Of a stretch of 64,000 nt of DNA, positions 1 through 10,400 are shown one piece after another. This DNA is from CAVOHU01 sp963817885 (GTDB lineage Bacteria; Acidobacteriota; Vicinamibacteria; Vicinamibacterales; JAKQTR01): contig CAWFQE010000003.1 of NCBI GenBank assembly GCA_963817885.1, positions 558,001 to 622,000 on the forward strand, written 5' to 3'. The translations under genes and the position numbers were made by a program. The notes under the pieces were generated by a model that was given only the letters and a program-made list of their open reading frames with translations, was not told where the DNA came from and did not search any database. How positions within the stretch are numbered: position 1 is the first letter of the stretch; every line of letters starts with the position of its first letter.

Positions 1-82
1 CACGTTGGCCTGCCCCCGGGTTTGCCCTGAGCGTGTCATCGGTTCCTGCGCTGTAGTCCCCCCGACGACTGGAGGTCGACCC

Positions 83-718
83 GTGCCACGTCCACGATTC
101 GCCCGGCTGGACCCTGCCAGGAGGCAGGCCATTCTCGAGGCCGCCGCCTCGGAATTCGCCGCCCACGGCTTCGAGCAGGCGTCGCTCAACCACATCATCG
201 ACGCGCTCGGCCTCAGCAAGGGCGTCTTCTACTACTACTTCGACAGCAAGGCCGATCTGTTCGGCGCCGTCGTGGAGCTGGTGTGGGAGACACTCTTTCC
301 CGATCGGGCGGTCGCCATTGGCGGGCTGCAGGCTGACACCTTCTGGCCGCGTCTCGAGGCGCTCTCGCTGATGATCCGGCGGCGGATTCGCGACCTGCCG
401 TGGCTGGCCGGCGTCGGCCGCCTGCTGTACCACCCGTTGCCGGCCGCCGAGCTGGACGATCTGCTCACCGTTCGAAGCCAGCAGGGCCGTGCCTGGCTGT
501 CGGCCTTGATCGCACGAGGGCAGGAGGTCGGCGAAGTCCGGGCCGACCTGCCGGCCGACATGCTGCTGGAGGTGCTGACCGCGGCGGATCAGGCGGCCGA
601 TCACTGGATGGTGGACCACTTCGACCAGATGACACCCGGGGAGCAGGATCGGCTGTTCCAGGGAATCTTCGATCTCTGGCGTCGGATCGCGGAGCCGAGG
701 GGCGCCGCGCGAGGCTGA
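83..718 (+). CDS. TetR/AcrR-family transcriptional regulator
   Basis: Probable cytoplasmic repressor of the export operon that follows. The N-terminal helix-turn-helix is typical of TetR proteins: a segment reading ILEAAASEFAAHGFEQASLN leads into the recognition stretch GLSKGVFYYYFDSKADLF. The C-terminal half is a helical ligand-binding region without clear specificity. I chose the GTG at 83 because GGAGG (71-75) lies 7 nt upstream; a longer frame opens at position 5 but its first residues do not look like this family. That gives 211 aa, a normal length. The ABC ATPase starts 10 nt after the stop, so the gene probably leads the operon and autoregulates with it. The effector is unknown. Confidence 0.88.
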   Translation: MPRPRFARLDPARRQAILEAAASEFAAHGFEQASLNHIIDALGLSKGVFYYYFDSKADLFGAVVELVWETLFPDRAVAIGGLQADTFWPRLEALSLMIRRRIRDLPWLAGVGRLLYHPLPAAELDDLLTVRSQQGRAWLSALIARGQEVGEVRADLPADMLLEVLTAADQAADHWMVDHFDQMTPGEQDRLFQGIFDLWRRIAEPRGAARG

Positions 719-728
719 AGGGGGCGAG

Positions 729-1475
729 ATGAACACGCTTCCGCCGTCGCTCGATCATCCGCTGGCCGAGCAGTCGGCGATCTTCCACGTCCACGACGTC
801 ACGAAGATCTACACCATGGGCGAGGTGCAGGTACACGCCCTGCGCGGGGTCTACCTCGACGTGGATCGCGGGCAGATCCTGGTGCTGCTCGGGCACTCGG
901 GAAGCGGGAAGTCCACCCTCTTGAACATCCTGGGCGGCCTCGATCAGCCCAGCAGCGGCAAGGTCTACTTCCGCGGCGAGGATCTGACGGCGGCCGACGA
1001 AGCGCGGCTGACCTCGTACCGGCGGCGAAGCGTCGGCTTCGTGTTCCAGTTCTACAACCTGATTCCGAGCCTGACCGGCAGCGAGAACGTCGACCTGGTC
1101 ACTGAGATCTGCGACAACCCGCTGCCGCCCAAAGAGGCGCTGGCGCTGATGGGGCTCGAGGACCGGGCGGATCACTTTCCGGCGCAGATGTCGGGCGGGG
1201 AGCAGCAGCGCGTCGCGATCGCGCGCGCCATCGCGAAGCGGCCCGACGTGCTCCTGTGCGATGAGCCCACCGGGGCGCTCGACATCACGACCGGCGTCGT
1301 CGTGCTCGAGGCCCTGGAACGCGTGAACCGCGAAACGGGCACGACGGTCTGCGTGATCACGCACAACGCGGCGATCGCGGCGATGGCCCACCGCGTCGTC
1401 ACGCTGGCCGACGGGCGCATCGTCGACGACCGCAGGAATCCGACGCGGCTCTCTCCGCGCGAGATTCACTGGTGA
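729..1475 (+). CDS. ABC transporter ATP-binding protein (LolD/MacB type)
   Basis: ATPase subunit of an export-type ABC system, expected to work with the FtsX-like permease encoded 28 nt downstream. The 248-aa protein has Walker A GHSGSGKST (residues 55-63), a Q-loop in VFQFYN (about 105-110), the signature SGGEQQR (155-161), Walker B VLLCDEPTGALD (174-185) and an H-loop in VITHN near 213. PTGALD after Walker B and the LxGLD motif are characteristic of the LolD/MacB/DevA subfamily, which powers lipoprotein or drug extrusion through mechanotransmission rather than a classical channel. All catalytic residues are present. Substrate is not evident. Confidence 0.93.
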   Translation: MNTLPPSLDHPLAEQSAIFHVHDVTKIYTMGEVQVHALRGVYLDVDRGQILVLLGHSGSGKSTLLNILGGLDQPSSGKVYFRGEDLTAADEARLTSYRRRSVGFVFQFYNLIPSLTGSENVDLVTEICDNPLPPKEALALMGLEDRADHFPAQMSGGEQQRVAIARAIAKRPDVLLCDEPTGALDITTGVVVLEALERVNRETGTTVCVITHNAAIAAMAHRVVTLADGRIVDDRRNPTRLSPREIHW

Positions 1476-1503
1476 CCTGGCGAGGTCCGGACGGCAGGCA
1501 GCC

Positions 1504-3876
1504 ATGAAGCTTTCGGCGCTCGATCGGAAACTCGTGAGGGACCTGTGGGCGATCAAAGGGCAGGCCCTGGCCATCGCGCTCGTGGTGGCGGCAGGCATCT
1601 CGATCTTCGTGTCGATGTTCTCCACCTTCGATGCGCTGGACCTGACCCTGCGCACCTACTACGACCGCTACCGCTTCGCCGACGTGTTCGCCTCTCTCAA
1701 GCGTGCTCCGAACTCGGTCGCCGAGACCATCGCGCAGATCCCCGGTGTGGCCCAGGTCGACACCCGGGTCGTCGTGGACGTGACCCTGGACGTGGCCGGC
1801 CAGTCGGAGCCGGCCGTCGGCCGCCTGATCTCGGTGCCTGCGCCCCAGCGCCCCGCCTTGTGCGACGTCTTTCTGCGCGAAGGACGCTATCTTGACGCCG
1901 GTCATCCGGACGAGGTGCTCGTCAGCGAGAAGTTCGCCCGGGCGCACCGCCTCGGGCCCGGCGACTCGGTGGTGGCGATCATCAACGGCCGCCGCCGGGC
2001 GCTGCAGATTGTCGGCCTGGCCTTGTCGCCCGAGTACATCTACCAGATTCGGCCGGGGGAAATCCTGCCCGACGAAAAGCGGTTCGGCGTGTTCTGGATG
2101 GAGCGCCGGGCGCTGGGGACCGCGTTCAGCCTGGACGGCGCGTTCAACAATGTCGTGCTCCGGCTGTCCCGGGGCGCGTCCGAGCCCGAGGTTGTGGCCA
2201 GCCTCGACCGCATCCTCGAGAGCGGCTACGGCGGCGTCGGGGCCGTGCCGCGGGCGCTTCAACCCTCGAACTGGTATCTCGCGAACGAGCTGTCGCAGCT
2301 CGAGGGCACCGGCGCAATCATCCCGATCATCTTCCTCGGCGTCGCCGCCTTCCTGCTCAACGTCGTGCTGCAGCGCATCGTGACGGTGCAGCGGCCGCAG
2401 ATTGCCGCGATCAAGGCGCTTGGCTACTCCAACGCCGAGGTCGCGTGGCACTACGTGAAGTGGAGTCTCGCCGTGGCGGGCCTCGGGTCGGCGCTCGGCG
2501 TCGGCGTCGGGGCCTGGCTGGGGCAGGCGTTCACGAAGCTCTACACGGATTTCTTCGACTTTCCGATTCTGCTCTACAGCCTGCAGCCGCCTCTGCTGAT
2601 CGAGGCCGTGGCGGTCGGATTCGCAGCGGCTGCACTCGCTGCGATCGGCGCGGTGCGGCGGGCGGTGACGCTGCCGCCCGCGGAAGCGATGCGTCCGGAG
2701 GCCCCTGCCCGGTACCGCGTCAGCCGCGCGGAGCGCCTCGGCCTGAGACGTTTCCTGTCCGAGCCCGAGCGGATCATCGTGCGAACGCTGGAACGCCATC
2801 CCGGGCGGGCAGCGGCGTCGGTGGTCGGCATCGGGCTCGCCGGGTCGCTCCTGATCGTGGGCTCCTTCTCGACCGGCTCCATCGATGCCCTGATGGAGAT
2901 GCAATTCGATGTCGCCCAGCGGTTCGACGTGATGGTCAGCCTCGTCGAACCCTCGTCTTCCTCGGCACTCGAAGACCTGCGCCGCCTGCCCGGGGTGATC
3001 TCCGCGGAGCCGTTTCGCGCCGTGCCGGTTCGAATCCGGAGCGGAGCACGATCTCGAATCACGGCGATCCTCGGCGCTCCCGCCAATCCGAGCTTGAACC
3101 GGGTGGTCGATGCGTCGATGCGGGTGATCACGGTTCCGCCCGACGGGCTGGTGCTTTCAGAGAAACTCGGGCGCGTGCTCGGCGTCGCGCGCGGCGATTC
3201 GGTGATCGTGGACATCCTCGAAGGCAGGCGTGCCACGAGAACGGTTCCAGTCGTCGACCTGGTCGACGAACCCATGGGCCTGAACGTCTACATGAACCTC
3301 GATGCACTCCACCGGGTCATGGAGGAGGGAGACACCGTGTCCGGGGCCTACCTGCAAGTGGACCGGTGGCGGACCGACGAGCTCTACCGGCGCCTGAAGT
3401 CCACACCGCGCGTGGGCGGCGTGTTGCTCAAACGCGCGGCACGAGAAAGCTTCCAGGCGACGATGGCGGCGCTCATGTACCAGATGCTGGCGATCTTCAC
3501 CTTGTTCGCCGCCATCATCGCCTTCGGGGTGGTCTACAACAACGCCCGCATCTCGCTCTCCGAACGAAGCCGCGAACTGGCCACCCTTCGGGTCATCGGC
3601 TTCAGCCGCGGCGAGATTTCCTACATCCTCCTCGGGGAACTCGCGATCCTCACGCTGCTGGCCATTCCGGTGGGCATGCTGCTCGGGCTCGGCATGGTGC
3701 ATTCGATGAAGGGCGCGATGGATACCGAGCTCTGGAGGCTCCCGCTCGTGATTCGCCCCGGCGCCTATGCGTTCTCCGCCGTGACCGTCGCCGTGTCGAC
3801 GGCGATCTCGGCGTTTGCCGTCCGCCGCCGGCTCGACCGGCTCGACCTGGTGGAAGTTCTGAAGACGAGGGAATAA
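1504..3876 (+). CDS. FtsX-like ABC transporter permease
   Basis: Membrane subunit (790 aa) of the export system. It starts with a cytoplasmic segment and a first membrane span (about residues 17-40), a periplasmic domain (about 45-250), three spans around 270-390, then a second set (span about 435-455, periplasmic domain, three spans about 655-780). This duplicated FtsX architecture (roughly 8 spans) fits large DevC/MacB-like permeases fused head to tail. The ATPase lies upstream and the membrane-fusion protein begins 3 nt after its stop, so the three are surely co-transcribed. It probably moves a lipophilic or envelope compound with the adaptor protein; no substrate motif is visible. Confidence 0.9.
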   Translation: MKLSALDRKLVRDLWAIKGQALAIALVVAAGISIFVSMFSTFDALDLTLRTYYDRYRFADVFASLKRAPNSVAETIAQIPGVAQVDTRVVVDVTLDVAGQSEPAVGRLISVPAPQRPALCDVFLREGRYLDAGHPDEVLVSEKFARAHRLGPGDSVVAIINGRRRALQIVGLALSPEYIYQIRPGEILPDEKRFGVFWMERRALGTAFSLDGAFNNVVLRLSRGASEPEVVASLDRILESGYGGVGAVPRALQPSNWYLANELSQLEGTGAIIPIIFLGVAAFLLNVVLQRIVTVQRPQIAAIKALGYSNAEVAWHYVKWSLAVAGLGSALGVGVGAWLGQAFTKLYTDFFDFPILLYSLQPPLLIEAVAVGFAAAALAAIGAVRRAVTLPPAEAMRPEAPARYRVSRAERLGLRRFLSEPERIIVRTLERHPGRAAASVVGIGLAGSLLIVGSFSTGSIDALMEMQFDVAQRFDVMVSLVEPSSSSALEDLRRLPGVISAEPFRAVPVRIRSGARSRITAILGAPANPSLNRVVDASMRVITVPPDGLVLSEKLGRVLGVARGDSVIVDILEGRRATRTVPVVDLVDEPMGLNVYMNLDALHRVMEEGDTVSGAYLQVDRWRTDELYRRLKSTPRVGGVLLKRAARESFQATMAALMYQMLAIFTLFAAIIAFGVVYNNARISLSERSRELATLRVIGFSRGEISYILLGELAILTLLAIPVGMLLGLGMVHSMKGAMDTELWRLPLVIRPGAYAFSAVTVAVSTAISAFAVRRRLDRLDLVEVLKTRE

Positions 3877-3879
3877 GCC

Positions 3880-5106
3880 ATGACGACCGCGACCAAACGA
3901 CGAGTCATCATCTGGAGCGTCATCGGGCTCGTTGCGCTCGCAGCGCTGGTCGTTGCCCTGCTGCCGCGCGCGATTGCGGTCGATCAGGCGACCATTGCGT
4001 CGGGGCCGATGCAGGTGACGCTGGATCACGAAGGCGTCACACGCGTGCGGGAGCCCTTCGTGGTGTCGGCGCCGCTTTCGGGACGCGTGCTTCGCATCGA
4101 GCTCGAGCCCGGCGACCCGGTCGAGCGGGGCAAGACGGTCCTGGCGACGTTGCTGCCTGCCGCGCCGGCGTTGCTGGACTCGAGAACCAGGGCCGAACTC
4201 GCCTCGCGCGTTGCGGCCGCCTCCGCATCGGCCGACCGCGCCCGAGCCGTGCGCGACGAGGCCAAGGTCGCCAGCGCGTTCGCGGCGTCCGAGGCGCGGC
4301 GGTCGCAAATGCTGGTGGAACAGGGCCTGGCGACCCGCCAGGCCGGCGAAGCGGCCTCGTCCGAGGCGGAAGTCCGCGCGCGGACCCTGCAGGCGGCCGA
4401 GGCAGCGGTCGCCGCCGCCGTGCACGACCTGGAAACCGCGCGCGCGATGCTCGTCGAGCCGGGAAGCAGCCAGGCGGCGGCCGGGCCGTCGAAGTCGATC
4501 GTTGTGACTTCGCCGATCGACGGCGTGGTGCTCCGGCGCATCCGGCAGAGCGAGGCCGTCGTGGCGCAGGGGGAGCCGCTCGTCGAGGTGGCCGACCCCG
4601 CCTCGCTCGAGGTGATTGCCGACTTCCTGTCCACCGATGCGGTGCGCATGCGTCCGGGCATGCCCGTGCTCATCGATTGGTGGGGTGGCGCGAGCCCTCT
4701 CAAAGGGCGAGTCCGGCGCATTGAGCCCTCGGCCTTCCTGAAAGTGTCCGCCCTCGGCGTCGAAGAACAGCGCGTCTATGTCGTCGTAGAGCTGGCCGAC
4801 GCCCGGGAAGCCTGGCGAACGCTCGGTGACGGCTACCGCGTCGAAGCGCGCGTCATAACCTGGGGCCGCGACGATGCACTGCAGATCCCAACCAGTGCGC
4901 TCTTCAGGCAGGGCGAGCGGTGGGCGGCCTTCGTGGTCGAGGGCGGGCGCGCGCGGTTGCGCCCGGTGACGGTCGGACAGCGCAACGGGACGACCGCGGA
5001 AGTGCTCGGCGGCCTGAAGGCGGGCGACCGCGTCATCGTCCACCCGGCCGATCAAATCGCCGACGGGATTCGGGTGGCCTCCCGCCCGGTCCCGCAGGCA
5101 CCATAA
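3880..5106 (+). CDS. Membrane-fusion protein (HlyD/RND periplasmic adaptor family)
   Basis: Periplasmic adaptor, 408 aa, anchored by one N-terminal span (about residues 11-28). Order of parts: barrel-sandwich half near 55-85 (GRVLRIELEPGDPVERGKTV), a long Ala/Arg-rich alpha-helical hairpin (about 105-195), the second lipoyl half (VVTSPIDGVVLRRIRQSE), then beta-barrel and membrane-proximal domains ending in a GLKAGDRVIVHP motif. Such proteins connect an inner-membrane ABC exporter to an outer-membrane channel. No TolC homologue is in this window, so the outer partner must be encoded elsewhere. Last gene of the TetR-ATPase-permease-adaptor operon. Confidence 0.9.
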   Translation: MTTATKRRVIIWSVIGLVALAALVVALLPRAIAVDQATIASGPMQVTLDHEGVTRVREPFVVSAPLSGRVLRIELEPGDPVERGKTVLATLLPAAPALLDSRTRAELASRVAAASASADRARAVRDEAKVASAFAASEARRSQMLVEQGLATRQAGEAASSEAEVRARTLQAAEAAVAAAVHDLETARAMLVEPGSSQAAAGPSKSIVVTSPIDGVVLRRIRQSEAVVAQGEPLVEVADPASLEVIADFLSTDAVRMRPGMPVLIDWWGGASPLKGRVRRIEPSAFLKVSALGVEEQRVYVVVELADAREAWRTLGDGYRVEARVITWGRDDALQIPTSALFRQGERWAAFVVEGGRARLRPVTVGQRNGTTAEVLGGLKAGDRVIVHPADQIADGIRVASRPVPQAP

Positions 5107-5112
5107 GCCCCC

Positions 5113-5126
5113 GTTTCGGCTACACT
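5113..5126 (+). promoter_or_regulatory. Putative promoter, extended -10 type, upstream of gamma-glutamyltransferase
   Basis: GTTTCGGCTACACT lies just after the adaptor stop codon and about 120 nt before the next gene. TACACT fits a -10 hexamer and is preceded by GGC. The same 14-nt pattern with A-rich -10 (GTTTCGGCTAGAAT) recurs at 29774. No convincing -35 box. Inference from pattern only. Confidence 0.35.
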
Positions 5127-5244
5127 CTCGGATCGAAGCGCAGGCCAGGAGCCGCCTCTGGACTGTGCGCCGCGCTCCGGCCCGGGCGCGGCTGGCGGGC
5201 GCGCTCAATCCTCGAATCGGCCGGACGGCCCCGGGGGCGACCGA

Positions 5245-6909
5245 ATGGACCGATGCACGACCAGGATGTCCTCCAGGCTGAAGGTCCTGCTCTGGCAGGT
5301 GGCGGTGGTCGCGCTGGCTCTCGCCGCGATGACGGGCGCGGCGGGTCCCTCGACGAGGAACGCGCAGGTCGTGTCCTCGCGTGGCATGGTTGCCTCGGCC
5401 AGCCCGCTGGCGTCACAGGCCGGCGTGGAAATCCTGAAAGCCGGAGGCAATGCCGTGGACGCGGCTGTCGCGGCCGCCTTCGCCATCGGTGTGGTCGAAC
5501 CCGACGCGAGCGGAATCGGCGGCGAAGGCATGATGGTGATCTACCTCGCGAAGACGAGGACCGCCGTCTCCATCGACTACCGATCCGCCGCGCCGGCGAC
5601 GTTCAACTACGACCAGGGCGTCCCGGCGCTCGGACACGGCGCGGCCGCCATCCCGGGAACCGTTGCGGGCCTGACGGTTGCGCTCGAGAAGTACGGCGCC
5701 TTGAGGCTGGCGACCGTCCTGGCGCCGTCCATCAAGCTTGCCGCGGAAGGATTCGCGGTCGGGCGCGCGCTCGGGCGCGCCATTGCCGACAGTTCCGAGG
5801 AAATCTCCAGGCGCGAGCCGATGGCCAGGGTCTTCGCCCCGACCGGCGTGCCGCTCGAGGCCGGCGCCACGATCAGGAATCCCGAGCTTGCCTCCAGCAT
5901 GAGGAAGATCGCCGCCGGGGGCCGCGCCGCCTTCTACCGCGGCGAACTCGCCGGGAAGATCGCCGACGAAATGGCGGCGCAGGGCGGGTTCATCACCAGG
6001 GACGATCTCGCTGCGTATCAGGCCATCGAGCGCCTGCCCGTGCAGGGAAGCTTCCGCGGCTGCACGATTGTCTCTGCTCCGCCGCCGGGCGGCGGTCTCA
6101 CGTTGATCGAGATGCTGCAGATTGTCGAATCGTTTCCGCTGTCGAGGCCGCCCGCCCTGTCGGCCGCCCGGATTCACATCGCCTCCGAAGCCATGAAGCG
6201 CGGACTCGCGGACATGCTGCAGTACGTGGGCGATCCGGGCTTCGTCTCGGTTCCGGCCGAGTGGCTGTTGTCGAAATCCTACGCAAAGGCACGTGCCGCG
6301 GAGATCAAGGTGACGGAGATCAGCCCGTCGATTTCGGCCGGGGCGGCGCCGAAGGACCCCATCAGCACGACGCACGTGTCGGTCGTGGACAAGGACGGCA
6401 ACATGGTCGCCCTGACCCAGACGATCTCCGGTGGCTTCGGGGCGAAGGTGATGGTCGCCGGTACCGGGATCATCCTCAATAACGAGATGAGGAACTTCTC
6501 GAAGGAAGGGCCCAACGCCCTCGCGCCCGGCAAGCGGATGCGCACGACCATTGCGCCGACGATTCTCCTCAGGGACGGCCGGACGTTTGCGACACTTGGC
6601 GCGACTGGCGGCTCACGCATTCTGACGACGATGACGCTGCTCATTCAGAACCTGGTGGACTACCGGCTGGGCGTCCAGGAGGCCATCGAGGCGCCCCGCA
6701 TCTTCCCGGAGGGCAGAACCCTCGCCATCGAGCCGCGCCTGCCGCAGGACACGCTGGCCGCGCTGCAGAAGCTCGGCTACGACCTCAAGCCTGCAGGGCA
6801 GTTTGACCTGGCCTTCGGGGCCGCCCAGGGCATCGTGATCGATCCGCGAACGAACCAGCGAATCGGAGGGGCCGATCCCCGCCGTGACGGCGCCGTGATC
6901 GGGTACTGA
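5245..6909 (+). CDS. ggt: Gamma-glutamyltransferase (glutathione hydrolase)
   Basis: Cleaves or transfers the gamma-glutamyl group of glutathione and related amides; a periplasmic or exported Ntn-hydrolase that autoprocesses into two subunits. An N-terminal signal peptide spans about residues 10-33. The large subunit begins with VSSRGMVASASPLASQAG and GGNAVDAAVA. The autocleavage site and nucleophile are visible as STTHVSVVDKDGN, with the nucleophilic Thr at residue 375 counted from this start. The small subunit keeps LNNEMRNFS and GATGGSRILTT, the expected substrate-pocket segments. At 554 aa it has a normal length. A second ATG at 5266 is possible but has poor spacing to a ribosome site; GGGGGCG precedes 5245. 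No partner genes; probably monocistronic. Confidence 0.94.
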   Translation: MDRCTTRMSSRLKVLLWQVAVVALALAAMTGAAGPSTRNAQVVSSRGMVASASPLASQAGVEILKAGGNAVDAAVAAAFAIGVVEPDASGIGGEGMMVIYLAKTRTAVSIDYRSAAPATFNYDQGVPALGHGAAAIPGTVAGLTVALEKYGALRLATVLAPSIKLAAEGFAVGRALGRAIADSSEEISRREPMARVFAPTGVPLEAGATIRNPELASSMRKIAAGGRAAFYRGELAGKIADEMAAQGGFITRDDLAAYQAIERLPVQGSFRGCTIVSAPPPGGGLTLIEMLQIVESFPLSRPPALSAARIHIASEAMKRGLADMLQYVGDPGFVSVPAEWLLSKSYAKARAAEIKVTEISPSISAGAAPKDPISTTHVSVVDKDGNMVALTQTISGGFGAKVMVAGTGIILNNEMRNFSKEGPNALAPGKRMRTTIAPTILLRDGRTFATLGATGGSRILTTMTLLIQNLVDYRLGVQEAIEAPRIFPEGRTLAIEPRLPQDTLAALQKLGYDLKPAGQFDLAFGAAQGIVIDPRTNQRIGGADPRRDGAVIGY

Positions 6910-7042
6910 TCTGGTGTGATTCTTACCGGCTGGCGGCTGGCGCGGGACGGCGTCCGAGAACGAACCGGGGAGGGCGGGGAAGCAGACACCGGCAGTCAGC
7001 CGGGAATGATCGATGGAACGACACGCGCCAGGGAGGCACGAG

Positions 7043-7237
7043 GTGAGCGTTTTCCGGAGCAGGCAGCCAGATTGGATCGTGGTCGCCGCAGGTCTCGTGT
7101 TGTCCGTGGCGTGGCCGCAGGCCTCAGCCGCAGAAGAGGTCGAGACGCTGGCCGCGGCTGGTGAGGTGGTCAGGGCGATGTTCGAGCAGTCGGCTGGGCG
7201 AGCAGGGATACCAACGGTCGAGTCGCTGGCACGCTGA
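7043..7237 (+). CDS. Very short secreted protein, possible SYLF-domain remnant
   Basis: A 64-aa frame with GTG start at 7043 preceded by GGGAGG (7031-7036). It encodes a clear Sec signal peptide (hydrophobic stretch VVAAGLVLSVAWPQASAA) and then about 35 mature residues ending IPTVESLAR. The mature part vaguely resembles the first helix of the lipid-binding SYLF (Ysc84) domain, in which a run of helix is followed by an IPxxxLxxA motif, but the rest of that domain is absent. I see no continuation in other frames downstream. It could be a truncated gene or a genuine tiny secreted peptide. Function unknown. Confidence 0.4.
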   Translation: MSVFRSRQPDWIVVAAGLVLSVAWPQASAAEEVETLAAAGEVVRAMFEQSAGRAGIPTVESLAR

Positions 7238-7447
7238 GGGCGGGACCACTCCTCGAGTTACGCGAGGGGTTGGCCCGGCCGGCCGCTCCCTGCTCGAGAC
7301 CTTCAATGTGCTGGCGGCCACCTGGTGCGCCCGCGAATCCGCCGCGGGCGCTCCAGGCGGCCGGGTTGCCGTTTGTCGGGAGGCCCTGTGCTCGTCCTCG
7401 TCGAACGCACGGGCGACGAGGCCCCCCACTCTGCCTTTTCTCCCGCG

Positions 7448-10400
7448 CTAGAACCGGAACCTGGCTCCAAGCTGGACGATTCGCATCGCGCCGGCTCCCG
7501 TCGGCTGGCCGAAGGTCGAGACCGGAGAACTCGGGTAGGCGCCCGATCCCCACGTCATGTTGTAGCTGCTGAAGTTCACGGTGTTGAAGATGTTGAACGC
7601 GTCCACCATCACCTGAATCTCGCTGCGGCCGTGCAGCTTGACGCTCTTCGAAATTCGCAGGTCGACCTGCGAGTTCGAATCGAGCTTGTACGTGTCGCGG
7701 CCGACTCCGATCGGGCGATCGTTCTGCACGCCGTCGCCGTTGGTGTCGCCGCCGACCACGATGTTCCCGAAGAACGGCGAGCCGATGGTGACGATCGGCG
7801 AGATGGAAATGTCGCCCAGGATCGCGCCGAGCACGCCGGTCCCCGACGGCGTGATGTACACGCCGTTGAAGACGAAGCGGTGCCGCTCGTCCTGCATCGA
7901 GCTGCCCCAGTCGGCCCTCGGGTTTCGCTGGTCAGCGGTCGACGGGTTGTCGAAGATCGGGTCGGGCACCAGGTCCTTCGCCCTCGACAGCGTGTAGTTC
8001 GCGCTGAATTGCAGCCCGCGGCTCAGGCGCTGCTTGACCGAAATGATCAGCGCGTCGTAACTGGAGTAGGCGAGCGCCTGGAACTGGTTGTTGATCAGCA
8101 CGCGGGGGTCGGGCAGCTCCGCGGTGCGCTGCGACAGGTTGTAGATGTTCCGTCCCGAGGCGTCGACGATCGGTGTCGGCAGATTCAGGTTCACCAGTGC
8201 CGGCAGGGCCTTGGCCCGGTTCATCATGTATCCCACGCTCACCGCCAGGTCCTTGGTGACGGCGTGCTCCAGCGTGATGTGCGCCTGGTGGGTGTACGGC
8301 ACCGGCAGGTTCGGATCCATCGTCGTGATGCTCTGCAGCGGGAAGATCGAGTCTGCGATGGGCGACGGGCTGGTCCAGATGATGTTGCCGTAGCCGTCGG
8401 GCGGCGGCACGTTGGGCAGCGCGCCCGGGGGGTAGCCGAGGTTCAGCCCGCGGAACCGCGCCGCGGCGGCGGCTCCGGTCAGGGTGATCGTCTTCACCGT
8501 GAGGCCGTTGAACTGGCCGGCGTTGCTGGCCATGTTGGTCAGCAACATGTCGTAGTAGAGGCCGTAGCCTGCGCGAATGACCGTCCGGCCGGTGCCGTCG
8601 GGATTGTAGGAAATGCCGATCCGCGGGGCGATGTTGTTCGTGTCGGTATGGATGCGCACCGGGTTCGGGTCGAGGATATTGGCGACCTTGGGATTGATCG
8701 ACAGGTCGTATCGGACGCCGAGCGACAGTGTCAGGTTGCTGATCGGCTTGAGATTGTCCTGCACGAAGAACCCGTAGGTCGTATAGGTCTGGTCGGTGCC
8801 CGACGAACCGAAGCCCTGCAGGAAGTTGTTCGAGTTGCCGTCGAGGAACGCAGTCAGGTTGGAGAACGAGAACACGCCGCCCAGGCCCCCCAGCGGGCCG
8901 GCGTTGGTGCCCGGAAGCGAGCTGACCAGGTTGACCTGGTTGATGTCGAACCCGGCCTTGAACTCGTGGATCCCGGACATCCGGCTGAACGTGTCGATGA
9001 TCTGGTAGCGCTTCTGCGTCCGGCCCTGCGGCTGGTTCAGGTTGCGGCCGAAGTTTCCCACGCCGGAGATATTGATGCCAGGCCCGATCGAGTCGCCCAG
9101 CTTGCCGCCCGACGTGTAGGTGGAGAACTGCGCGCGCGTCTCGTTCAGCATCGTCGACGAGAAGATGTGAGAGTACGACCCGACCACTGCGTTCGAGTCG
9201 TTCATGCCGGCGGTGCCGGAGCGCGTGAGATCGTTCAGACCGCTGCCGTTGCCCGTGGTGCGGCTGCGGCTGAAGATGTACCGGACGTACAGGGAATCGG
9301 TCTGTGACGCCTGCCAGTCGACCTTCCCGACCACCCCGTGCCGCTTGGTCGAGGTGGGGAAGGTCCCGGGGCCGCCAACCGAGGCGTAGCCGTACTTGAT
9401 GTCGCGGGGATAGTTCGCCCCGAGGGCGACGCCCAGCGCCGGAAGCTTGTCGAAGTTGCCGGACAGCACCGCGTTCATGATGTCGGTGTTCTTCTGGCTG
9501 ATCGTCACGGTGTTGAACGCGTCGGTCTGGTAGAGCTCGTACGAGCCGAAGAAGAACAGCTTGCTCTTCACGATCGGCCCGCCCAGCGTGGCGCCGGGCT
9601 GCAACTGCCGGTACGGCGGCGTCTTGCCCCCGGCCAGCTTCGTGAAGTACGGGATGGCCATCAGGCTCTGGTCGCGGAAGTAGAACGACGCGCTGCCCTC
9701 GAAGGTGTTCGATCCCGACTTGAGGATGGTGTTGACGACGCCGCCGCTCGCCCGGCCGAACTCCGCGGAGTAATTGCTGGCGAGGACCTGGAACTCCTTC
9801 ACCGCATCGAGGTTCGGCTGCGCCATGAAGCTGCGGGTCGCGTCGTCGTTGTTGTCGACGCCGTCCACGATCGACAGGTTGCTCCGCGCGCGCGTGCCGC
9901 CGAAGGAGTAGCCGCTGCCGGTGGAGGTGCGCTGCGGCGTGGTGGCCGGCGCGGTCAGGATGAACTGCAGCGGGTTGCGCACGTTGATCGGCAGATCGGT
10001 CAGCTGCTTCTCGCTGACCAGCGTGCTCATGTTCGTCTTGGTCGTCTCCACCACCGTCGCCGATTCACCGGTCACGGTGATGGACTCGGTCAGCGTGCCG
10101 ACCTTCATCTGGACCGAGAGGTTGGCGCGCTCGCCGAGCGTCGTCGTCACCTTGGTGAGCGTGACCGGCGCGAACCCCGCGAGCTCGGCCTTGACCGTGT
10201 AGCTCCCGGGCTGCACGTTGATCGCGAGGAAATTTCCCTTGTCGTCGGTGACCAGCGAGCGCGACACGCCGGTCGAATTCGACGTGACCGTGACAGTGAC
10301 TCCGGGCAGCACGGCGCCGGACTCGTCTTTGACGACACCGGCGATGTCCGCGCCGACCGACCGCTGTGCGAGGACATCGGCGGCAAGCAGCGTGACGAAT

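Noticed and set aside
7325..9307. 660-aa plus-strand frame opposite the TonB receptor
   Set aside because: Exact antisense of a well-supported receptor; composition rich in Val/Arg/Asp/His with no motif or ribosome site.
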